This document shows, one piece after another, positions 32,262-39,552 of a DNA stretch of 40,446 nucleotides. The DNA is taken from positions 1-40,446 of the forward strand of contig NZ_JAKRFN010000036.1 in assembly GCF_022348085.1 (NCBI RefSeq), given 5' to 3'. A program made the position numbers and the translations under genes. This stretch comes from Mycobacterium sp. PSTR-4-N (GTDB lineage Bacteria; Actinomycetota; Actinomycetes; Mycobacteriales; Mycobacteriaceae). The notes below the pieces were generated by a model that worked only from the letters and a program-made list of their open reading frames with translations, made no database searches and was not told the DNA's origin. Positions within the stretch are counted from its first letter, which is position 1, and the number at the start of each line of letters is the position of its first letter.

Positions 32262-33455
32262 ATGACCCGACCGCCCACCGCCGACGCCGGTCCCACGACA
32301 CCCGACGTCCTGCTCCGCATCGACGGCCTGCTCGGCGACGAGGAACGCCAGATCCGCGATAGCGTGCGCGCCCTGGTGAAGAGCCGGATAGCCCCCGACA
32401 TCGCGACCTGGTACGAGGAGGGAGAGCTTCCGGTCCGCGAACTCGCCGCGGAGCTCGGAGACCTCGGCCTGCTCGGCATGCACCTGCAGGGCTACGGCTG
32501 CGCGGGCACCTCCGCGGTGGCCTACGGACTCGCGTGCCTCGAACTCGAAGCCGGCGACTCAGGCATTCGCTCCCTGGTCAGCGTCCAGGGCTCGCTGGCG
32601 ATGTTCGCGCTGCACGCGTTCGGTAGCGAGGAGCAGAAGCAGCAGTGGTTGCCCGACATGGCGGCCGGACGTGCCATCGGCTGTTTCGGGTTGACCGAAC
32701 CCGACTTCGGCTCCAACCCCGCCGGAATGCGCACCCGCGCGGTCCGATCGGGTGGGGACTGGGTGCTCGACGGCACCAAGATGTGGATCACCAACGGCTC
32801 GGTGGCCGATGTCGCGATCGTGTGGGCGCGCACCGAGGACGGAGTGCGGGGATTCGCCGTGCCCACCGACACGCCTGGTTTCACCGCGCACACCATCAAG
32901 TCCAAGATGTCATTGCGGGCGTCGGTGACCAGCGAGCTGGTGCTCGACGGGGTGCGACTGCCCGACAGTGCGCGGCTGCCGGAGGCCACCAGCCTGCGGG
33001 CCCCGCTGAGTTGCCTGAACGAGGCTCGCTTCGGGATCGTGTTCGGGGCGATCGGCGCGGCCAGGGATTGTCTCGAGGCGGCGCTGACCTACGCCCAGTC
33101 CAGGATGCAGTTCGACCGCCCCATCGGCGGATTCCAGTTGACTCAGCAGAAACTCGCCGACATGACACTCGAATACGGCAAGGGGTTCCTCCTCGCGCTG
33201 CATCTCGGACGCGCCAAGGACGCCACCGGGCTGCGTCCCGAGGAAGTCAGCCTGGGCAAGCTGAACAACGTGCGGGAAGCCATCGCGATCGCCCGCACCG
33301 CACGTACCGTGCTGGGCGCCAGCGGCATCACCGGCGAGTACCCGGTGATGCGCCACGCCAACAATCTGGAGTCCGTGCTGACCTACGAAGGCACCAGCGA
33401 GATGCATACTCTGATGATCGGGCAGGCCCTCACGGGTACCGCCGCGTTCCGCTGA
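32262..33455 (+). CDS. Acyl-CoA dehydrogenase, glutaryl-CoA dehydrogenase-like
   Basis: A 397-residue flavoprotein most like glutaryl-CoA dehydrogenase, which oxidises and decarboxylates glutaryl-CoA to crotonyl-CoA. The glutarate-binding pair E-x6-R is kept (Glu96 and Arg103 in LEAGDSGIRSLVSVQGS, matching human Glu87/Arg94). The FAD segment is CFGLTEPDFGSNP, and the catalytic Glu376 is in T-Y-E-G-T. The family often has SGSDP where this has FGSNP. ATG 32262 has GAGGAG upstream, 31 bases after the enamidase-like gene. No CoA ligase or CoA transferase is encoded nearby, so the acyl-CoA must be made elsewhere. Confidence 0.9.
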   Translation: MTRPPTADAGPTTPDVLLRIDGLLGDEERQIRDSVRALVKSRIAPDIATWYEEGELPVRELAAELGDLGLLGMHLQGYGCAGTSAVAYGLACLELEAGDSGIRSLVSVQGSLAMFALHAFGSEEQKQQWLPDMAAGRAIGCFGLTEPDFGSNPAGMRTRAVRSGGDWVLDGTKMWITNGSVADVAIVWARTEDGVRGFAVPTDTPGFTAHTIKSKMSLRASVTSELVLDGVRLPDSARLPEATSLRAPLSCLNEARFGIVFGAIGAARDCLEAALTYAQSRMQFDRPIGGFQLTQQKLADMTLEYGKGFLLALHLGRAKDATGLRPEEVSLGKLNNVREAIAIARTARTVLGASGITGEYPVMRHANNLESVLTYEGTSEMHTLMIGQALTGTAAFR

Positions 33456-33471
33456 GGGGCCGGGAGTCGCA

Positions 33472-35634
33472 GTGGCTGAACCCATCGACGAACACTTCAC
33501 CACCGCCGTCTCGGCCCTGACGGCGCCGGAGACGGCGAACCCCGGTGTGCTGCAGGGTGTTGCACCGCAACAATGCCTGGCCGTGTTCGACGCGCAGCTC
33601 GGCAGCAGGCACCTCGACCTCGCTGCCCGCTGGTTGCGATCCCAGGGCAGAGGCTTCTACACGATCGGGTCGGCGGGGCACGAGAGCAATGCCGGCGTCG
33701 CCGCGGCGTTGCGTCCGAGCGATCCTGCGCTGCTGCACTACCGGTCGGGCGGCTTCTTCCTGTCCCGCGCCGGCCAGGTCGACGGCAGCGATCCACTGCG
33801 CGACGTGCTGCTCGGCCTGGTCGCCGCGACCGAGGAGCCGATCTCCGGCGGGCGGCACAAGGTGTTCGGCCGCTACGACCTCCATGTCATCCCGCAGACC
33901 TCCACCATCGCCTCCCATCTGCCGCGCGCACTGGGTGTGGCGTTCTCGGTGGCCCGCGCCCGGAAGCTGGGGGTCGAGAGTCGATGGCCCGCCGACGCCG
34001 TGGCGGTGTGCAGCTTCGGGGATGCCTCGGCCAACCACTCCACGGCGGTCGGCGCGATCAATGCCGCGATGCACACCGCCTATCAGGGCGTCCCGCTGCC
34101 GCTGCTGTTGGTGTGCGAGGACAACGGGATCGGTATCAGCGTCAAGACGCCACAGGGTTGGATCGCCCGGACCTACCGTGACCGCCCCGACCTGCGCTAC
34201 TTCAGCGCTGACGGGGCCGATCTGGCGGAGGTGCTGACCGTCGCCGCGCAGGCGGCGGACTACGTGCGGACACAACGGCGTCCGGCGTTTCTCCATCTGC
34301 GCACGGTGCGCTTGATGGGGCATGCGGGGTCGGACTACGAGCCCGGCTACCGCCGACCCGACGAGATCTCCGCGGACTATGCGCGCGACCCCGTGCTGTG
34401 TGCGGCCCGCGCGTTGATCGATGCGGGAATCCTCACCCCGCAGCAGGTTCTGGACACCTATGAGGCCAAGCGCACGAAGGTGCTCTCCCTGGCCGCCGAG
34501 GTCGCCGAGCTTCCTCAGCTGGACAGCGCCGCCGCGGTGATGGCACCGTTGCGCACCGCTCTCGACGACGCGGTGACGGCGACGCGGGCCGACGGGGAGA
34601 AGAGTCACGAGCCGGGCGGGACGCCGCTGACGGTGGCGCAGGCGATCAACCGCGCGCTCAAGGGCGTGCTCGTCGATCATCCGGAGGCGGTGGTTTTCGG
34701 TGAGGACGTCGGGCGCAAGGGCGGTGTCTACGGCGTGACCCGAGGCCTGCAGGCCGCCGCCGGTCGGGCGCGGGTGTTCGACACACTGCTCGACGAGCAG
34801 TCGATCCTCGGATTGGCGCTGGGCGCCGGGGTTTCGGGCCTGCTGCCCATTCCCGAGATCCAATACCTGGCGTATCTGCACAACGCCGCGGACCAGATCC
34901 GGGGCGAGGGCGCGACGCTGCAGTTCTTCTCCGACCGGCAGTACCGCAACCCGATGGTGGTGCGGATCGCCGGCTACGGCTATCAGAAGGGCTTCGGCGG
35001 GCACTTCCACAACGACGACTCGATCACCGCGATCCGGGACCTGCCCGGCGTGGTGATCGCCTCTCCGGCGCGGCCCGACGACGCGGCAGCGATGCTGCGG
35101 TCCTGCGTCACCGCCGCGCGGGCCGCAGGCGTGGTGTGTCTGTTCCTCGAGCCGATCGCCCTCTATCACACCCGTGATCTGCACGAGGACGGCGACGACC
35201 TCTGGCTGGCGCCCGACCACGGTGCCGTCGCACCGATCGGCGAGGCCCGCACCTACGGTGACGGGGACGACCTGACCATCCTGACGTTCGGCAACGGGGT
35301 CCCGATGAGCCTGCGGGTGGCCCGCCGGTTGGCTGCGCGCGACATCGCGGTGCGCGTGGTCGATCTGCGGTGGTTGGCGCCACTTCCGTTGGCCGACATG
35401 CTCGCGGCGGCGGAGGCGACCGGCCGGGTGCTCGTGGTGGACGAGACACGCCGCAGTGGCGGCGTGAGCGAGGGCGTCGTCACCGCGCTCGTCGACCACG
35501 GCTACACCGGGGCGCTGGCCCGGGTCGCCAGTCACGACAGCTTCATTCCACTCGGTGATGCCGCGCTGCATGTGCTCCTCGACGAGGACACGATCGAGGC
35601 AGCGGCGCTTCGTGTCGCCGAAAGTCCCCGCTAG
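33472..35634 (+). CDS. Fused E1 alpha-beta 2-oxoacid dehydrogenase (ThDP-dependent)
   Basis: A 720-residue fusion. The N-terminal E1 alpha part (about 35-370) has the ThDP site GDASANHS (183-190) and NGIGIS (218-223). The C-terminal E1 beta part (about 378-715) has VVFGEDVGRKGGVYGVTRGL and the transketolase C-terminal VVDLRWLAPLPLADM. It resembles branched-chain 2-oxoacid (2-oxoisovalerate) or acetoin dehydrogenase E1, normally two chains. No E2 or E3 gene is in the window, so it may use housekeeping ones or act alone as a decarboxylase. GTG 33472 lies 16 bases after the acyl-CoA dehydrogenase with GGGAG upstream, probably the same operon. Confidence 0.88.
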   Translation: MAEPIDEHFTTAVSALTAPETANPGVLQGVAPQQCLAVFDAQLGSRHLDLAARWLRSQGRGFYTIGSAGHESNAGVAAALRPSDPALLHYRSGGFFLSRAGQVDGSDPLRDVLLGLVAATEEPISGGRHKVFGRYDLHVIPQTSTIASHLPRALGVAFSVARARKLGVESRWPADAVAVCSFGDASANHSTAVGAINAAMHTAYQGVPLPLLLVCEDNGIGISVKTPQGWIARTYRDRPDLRYFSADGADLAEVLTVAAQAADYVRTQRRPAFLHLRTVRLMGHAGSDYEPGYRRPDEISADYARDPVLCAARALIDAGILTPQQVLDTYEAKRTKVLSLAAEVAELPQLDSAAAVMAPLRTALDDAVTATRADGEKSHEPGGTPLTVAQAINRALKGVLVDHPEAVVFGEDVGRKGGVYGVTRGLQAAAGRARVFDTLLDEQSILGLALGAGVSGLLPIPEIQYLAYLHNAADQIRGEGATLQFFSDRQYRNPMVVRIAGYGYQKGFGGHFHNDDSITAIRDLPGVVIASPARPDDAAAMLRSCVTAARAAGVVCLFLEPIALYHTRDLHEDGDDLWLAPDHGAVAPIGEARTYGDGDDLTILTFGNGVPMSLRVARRLAARDIAVRVVDLRWLAPLPLADMLAAAEATGRVLVVDETRRSGGVSEGVVTALVDHGYTGALARVASHDSFIPLGDAALHVLLDEDTIEAAALRVAESPR

Positions 35635-35643
35635 CGGCCTCGT

Positions 35644-35649
35644 TACGCT
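35644..35649 (+). promoter_or_regulatory. Candidate -10 box for the downstream hydrolase gene
   Basis: TACGCT is 6 bases before GTG 35656, with no Shine-Dalgarno sequence, a leaderless layout as at dxs. It suggests the hydrolase gene has its own promoter, separate from the GntR-controlled genes. Confidence 0.4.
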
Positions 35650-35655
35650 GGACGG

Positions 35656-36561
35656 GTGAACGCAGACCTTGCGCAGTGGCGAGCACGAGGAAAGTTCTTC
35701 GACTACCTCGGCTTCGATGTGTTCTACCGCTGCGAGGGACAGGGACCCACGCTGCTGCTGGTACACGGCTACCCGTTCAACAGCTATGACTGGGCGGCAC
35801 TCTGGCCCGCGCTGACGGCGCGGTTCCGCGTCGTCGCGCCGGACATGATGGGCATGGGTTTCTCCGCCAAGCCGTCGGCCTATCGCTACTCGGTGCACGA
35901 CCACGCCGACATGCACGAGGCGCTGCTGGCCGATCTCGGCGTGCGGTCGGCTCACGTCTTGGCCCATGACCTGGGCGACTCGGTGGCCCAGGAGTTGTTG
36001 GCGCGCAACGTGTTCGACGAGCAGGCCGACGGCGCCTGGACCATCGAGTCGATCACCTGGCTGAACGGCGGACTGTTCGCCGAGGCCTACACACCCCGCG
36101 TGATGCAGAAGCTGATGTCGGGAACGCCGCTCGGCGACTTGATGAGTCCGCTCCAGGGCAGTGCGCTCTCGCGCCGCATCCTGGAGCCGACCATCAACGA
36201 GATGTTCGGACCGAACACCACACCGACGCGCGAGATGATGCAGACCTTCCATCAGATCCTGGAGTACAACGACGGCAAGCGGGTGCTGCACAAGGTCGGC
36301 GGGTTCCTCGACGACCGCCGCACACACCGCAACCGCTGGGTGCGCGCGATGCGAGAGACCTCGGTGCCGATGCGATTGATCGACGGACCCGTCGATCCGA
36401 ACTCCGGCGCGCACATGGCCCGTCGCTACGCCGAGGTCGTCCCCGACGCCGACGTGGTGATGCTCGCCGACGACATCGGACACTGGCCGCAGATCGAGGC
36501 ACCCGAGGCGGTGCTGCGGCATTTCCTCGACCACGTCGAGGGCGTCATGGCGAGTCGGTAG
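35656..36561 (+). CDS. Alpha/beta hydrolase with Asp nucleophile (MEST/haloalkane dehalogenase-like)
   Basis: A 301-residue alpha/beta hydrolase. HGYPFNS (37-43) forms the oxyanion loop. The nucleophile elbow is A-H-D-L-G-D with Asp105, the epoxide hydrolase/dehalogenase pattern rather than a Ser esterase. HDLGDSVAQELL is close to the vertebrate MEST motif as I recall it. A helical cap (about 130-220) is present, and His276 in DDIGHWPQ completes the triad. Likely substrates are epoxides or halogenated compounds, but none can be named. It is convergent with the RNase D gene, with a 17-bp overlap. Confidence 0.85.
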   Translation: MNADLAQWRARGKFFDYLGFDVFYRCEGQGPTLLLVHGYPFNSYDWAALWPALTARFRVVAPDMMGMGFSAKPSAYRYSVHDHADMHEALLADLGVRSAHVLAHDLGDSVAQELLARNVFDEQADGAWTIESITWLNGGLFAEAYTPRVMQKLMSGTPLGDLMSPLQGSALSRRILEPTINEMFGPNTTPTREMMQTFHQILEYNDGKRVLHKVGGFLDDRRTHRNRWVRAMRETSVPMRLIDGPVDPNSGAHMARRYAEVVPDADVVMLADDIGHWPQIEAPEAVLRHFLDHVEGVMASR

Positions 36562-37816
36562 GCGCGTTCGTCAACGCCGCGGTCAGCACCGGCACCGTCA
36601 GCTCGCGCTGCCAGGGTCGGGCGGCCGTCGACTCGAGGAACGTTTCCACCGCGGCCGCCGTCTCGTCCGCGTCTCCCATGGCGACCCAGTCCCAGCAGAG
36701 CCGTCGCACGATGTCAGGGGAGAGCAGGTTCTCCGGTGGCACGGAAACCCGTTGAGCCAGTTCGGTCATGGCGGCGCGCGCCGCCTCGAGACGGGCCGCG
36801 GCCTCGGGTTTGCGGCGGGCCCATCGTGACGCGGGTGGCGGGCCGTTGGAGGGCTCCTGCGACGATGGCGGATCGGCGCTGCGGGCCCGTGCCAACGCAT
36901 CGAGCCACACGCCGGCGTTGCGCCGCTGCCGGGCCCCGCCGAAGATCGGGAGCGCAGTGAGCTTCTCGACCGTGTCGGGGTCGGCGGTGGCCGCATTGAC
37001 GATCGCGCTGTCGGGCAAGATGCGGCCCGGGGCGATGTCACGGCGGCGGGCGATCTGGTCGCGGGTCAGCCACAGTTCGCGCACCGCGGCCAGCGCCCGC
37101 GGATCGCGGACCTTGTGGATTCCGGACGTGCGCCGCCAGCGGTCGCGTCGGGTCGGTGCGCTCTCGGCTGTCCGCAGATACTCGAACTCCTGCCTGGCCC
37201 AGTCGTCTTTGCCCTGCGCGGTGAGCTGCTCGTCGATCGCATCGCGCAACTCGATCAACACCTCGACGTCGAGGGCGGCGTAGTTCAACCAGTCGTCGGG
37301 CAGTGGCCGCTTCGACCAGTCCGCGGCGCCGTGCCCCTTGGTCAGGGCCAGGCCGAGCAGTTGCTGCACCATGGAGGCGAGGTTCACCCGCTCGAGGTTG
37401 GCCAGCCGCCCGGCGAGTTCTGTGTCGTACAGCGACGGGGGCTGCAATCCGATCTCGGCCAGGCAGGGCAGATCCTGATCGGCGGCATGCAGGATCCACT
37501 GGTCCTCGGAGAGCACCTCTGCCACTGGGGCGAGCACGTCGACCGAGTCCCCGCCGTGGCTGACGGGATCGATCAGCACCGTGCCCGCCCCCGCGCGTCG
37601 GATCTGCACCAGATACGCGCGGTTGGAGTACCGGAAGCCCGACGCACGCTCGGCGTCGACGGCGAACGCGCCGGAGCCGGACGCGAGAAGGTCTGCGGCG
37701 CGGGCGATTTCGCTGCGGCTGGCGGAGACGTCCGGGACTCCTTCGCGGGGGCTCAGCAGCGGTGTGGCAGACGCTTCGGTGTCCGGCGGGAGGTCGCCGG
37801 TGTCGGGTTCGGCCAT
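36545..37816 (-). CDS. rnd: RNase D-like 3'-5' exoribonuclease with HRDC domain
   Basis: A 423-residue protein. The DEDD-y exonuclease domain (about 35-215) keeps its acidic residues in FAVDAERASGFRY, LHAADQDLPCL and YAALDVEVL. An HRDC domain (about 225-305; RDPRALAAVRELWLTRDQIARRRDIAPGRI) and a less conserved helical C-terminus follow. RNase D trims the 3' ends of tRNA and other structured RNAs. It corresponds to the Rv2681-type gene that follows dxs1 in M. tuberculosis. ATG 37816 lies 4 bases after the DUF3000 stop, so both are one operon. Confidence 0.92.
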   Translation of the reverse strand: MAEPDTGDLPPDTEASATPLLSPREGVPDVSASRSEIARAADLLASGSGAFAVDAERASGFRYSNRAYLVQIRRAGAGTVLIDPVSHGGDSVDVLAPVAEVLSEDQWILHAADQDLPCLAEIGLQPPSLYDTELAGRLANLERVNLASMVQQLLGLALTKGHGAADWSKRPLPDDWLNYAALDVEVLIELRDAIDEQLTAQGKDDWARQEFEYLRTAESAPTRRDRWRRTSGIHKVRDPRALAAVRELWLTRDQIARRRDIAPGRILPDSAIVNAATADPDTVEKLTALPIFGGARQRRNAGVWLDALARARSADPPSSQEPSNGPPPASRWARRKPEAAARLEAARAAMTELAQRVSVPPENLLSPDIVRRLCWDWVAMGDADETAAAVETFLESTAARPWQRELTVPVLTAALTNAPTDSP

Positions 37817-37820
37817 CGAA

Positions 37821-38402
37821 TCAGGCGCGAGTGCGCGAACCCAGGTCGGTCACCCCGGCCGGCGGCAGGCCTGCGGCGTGTTCGAGCACCTCGCAGAACG
37901 CCTCGACGTGCGGCCCCAGCTCCAGGTTGGTGGCGGTCCACGAGGCGCGCAGCTCCAATTGGTGGGCCCGCGGTGGCCCGGAGATGTCGCCGTACCGCAC
38001 CGATGTCGTCGCGGTGACGGTGCCGCCGAGAGCGGTGTACTCATCAGCTCGCTCGGCGAGTGCCTCCACCAGCCAGCTCCACGCCACCTCGGGCAGCAGC
38101 GGGTCGACGGCCTCGGTGGAATCCAGGTCGGCCTGGATGTAGGCGACCAGCCGCATCGTGCCGTCCCATGCGTCGGCGCCCTCGGGATCGTGCAGCAGGA
38201 TGAGCCGGCCGAAGGCGTCGCCGTCGGAGCGCTCCGGGATGACCGCCGCGTCGGCGTGCTTGACCTCGGCGCCCAGGGCGTAGCTGAAGGGGGCGAGGCG
38301 CTGCGGAGGCCGGATCGGGCCCAGCTCGATCTCCTGCCGCACGGTGGTGGCGTTCATCGCCGCCACCGCTTCACGGAATTGAGCCGGTTCGGCGGAGGTC
38401 AC
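37821..38402 (-). CDS. DUF3000 family protein
   Basis: A 193-residue actinobacterial protein of unknown function (Rv2680 type). Conserved segments include IELGPIRPPQRLAPFSYAL, GRLILLHDPEGADAWDGTMRLVAYIQADL and SWTATNLELGPHVEAFCEVL. No membrane segment or signal is present. GTG 38402 is the start; on the minus strand a TAGCGT hexamer (38411-38416) lies 8 bases upstream, another leaderless-like layout. It is upstream of rnd in the same operon and divergent from hemE. Confidence 0.9.
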   Translation of the reverse strand: MTSAEPAQFREAVAAMNATTVRQEIELGPIRPPQRLAPFSYALGAEVKHADAAVIPERSDGDAFGRLILLHDPEGADAWDGTMRLVAYIQADLDSTEAVDPLLPEVAWSWLVEALAERADEYTALGGTVTATTSVRYGDISGPPRAHQLELRASWTATNLELGPHVEAFCEVLEHAAGLPPAGVTDLGSRTRA

Positions 38403-38487
38403 GCCGATCGACGCTAGTCCATTTTCACAGGTCTGTGGTCATGGCGCGCCGATTCGGGGCGCACCGGGCATGGCAGCATGGGCATCG

Positions 38488-39552
38488 ATGAACACGCGCC
38501 GCGAGCTGCCCGAATCGCCCTACCTGGCTGCCGTCGCCGGCCGCAAACCTCACCGCACGCCGGTGTGGATGATGCGGCAGGCCGGTCGATCGCTGCCCGA
38601 ATACCGGGCTCTGCGGGCCAAGAACACCATGATGGATGCCTGCTTCGACGCCGACCTGATCACCGAGATCACCCTGCAGCCGGTGCGCCGTCACGACGTC
38701 GACGCGGCAATCCTGTTCTCCGACATCGTCGTCCCGCTGCGCGCGGCAGGTATCGGACTCGACATCGTGCCCGACGTGGGCCCGGTGATCGAGCGCCCGA
38801 TCCGCACCCGGGCCGACGTCGGGACCATCACCGCTCTCGACGCCGATCAGGTGGCGCCGGTGGCGTCCGCGGTGAGTCGGCTGACCGGCGAACTGGGCGA
38901 GGTGCCGCTGATCGGGTTCGCCGGAGCCCCGTTCACCCTGGCGTCCTATCTGGTCGAAGGCGGTCCGAGCCGCAATCACGAGCACACCAAGGCGATGATG
39001 CTCGGCGAGACCGATACCTGGCATGCGTTGATGGAGTCCCTGACCGAGGTCACCATCGCGTTCCTGCGCACCCAGATCGAGGCCGGAGTGGATGCGATCC
39101 AGGTCTTCGACTCCTGGGCGGGCACCCTGTCGCTGGTCGACTACCGCAGTTACGTGCTGCCCCACAGCGCCCGGGTCTTCGCGGCGCTGGCCGGCTACGG
39201 GGTGCCGATGACGCACTTCGGCGTCGGCACGGCCGAACTGCTCGGCGCCATGTCCGAAGCCGTGGTCGGTCACGGCGTGCCCGCAGTCATGGGGGTGGAC
39301 TGGCGAACATCGCTCGCCGATGCCGCTGCTCGGGTGCAGCGGGGTGTCGCACTGCAGGGCAACCTCGATCCGGTGGTGCTGCTGGCCGGCAGGCCGGTGG
39401 TGGAGCGTGCGGTGCGTGCGGTGATCGACGACGGACGTCGCGCGGTCGACGCCGGCGCCGCCGGGCACGTCTTCAACCTCGGACACGGGGTGTTGCCTGC
39501 CACCGACCCCGACGTCATCACCGAGGCCGTGGCGCTGGTGCACCAGCTGTGA
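38488..39552 (+). CDS. hemE: Uroporphyrinogen decarboxylase
   Basis: A 354-residue enzyme converting uroporphyrinogen III to coproporphyrinogen III in haem synthesis. Family motifs are PVWMMRQAGRSLPEYR near the N-terminus (substrate-binding Arg), DAAILFSDIVVPLRAAG with the catalytic Asp, GFAGAPFTLASYLVEG, FDSWAG, and FNLGHGVLP at the end. I chose ATG 38488 (M-N-T-R-R-E-L-P) by family N-terminus; an in-frame ATG at 38470 is less likely. The stop overlaps hemY (GTGA). Confidence 0.97.
   Translation: MNTRRELPESPYLAAVAGRKPHRTPVWMMRQAGRSLPEYRALRAKNTMMDACFDADLITEITLQPVRRHDVDAAILFSDIVVPLRAAGIGLDIVPDVGPVIERPIRTRADVGTITALDADQVAPVASAVSRLTGELGEVPLIGFAGAPFTLASYLVEGGPSRNHEHTKAMMLGETDTWHALMESLTEVTIAFLRTQIEAGVDAIQVFDSWAGTLSLVDYRSYVLPHSARVFAALAGYGVPMTHFGVGTAELLGAMSEAVVGHGVPAVMGVDWRTSLADAAARVQRGVALQGNLDPVVLLAGRPVVERAVRAVIDDGRRAVDAGAAGHVFNLGHGVLPATDPDVITEAVALVHQL

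Noticed and set aside
33430..36534. 1034-codon open frame on the minus strand opposite the E1 fusion and hydrolase
   Set aside because: Despite its length it spans two clear genes in antisense and has no domain.
19372..36561. Integrative element with attachment sites
   Set aside because: I found no integrase, transposase, tRNA gene or flanking direct repeat at either edge of the accessory block.
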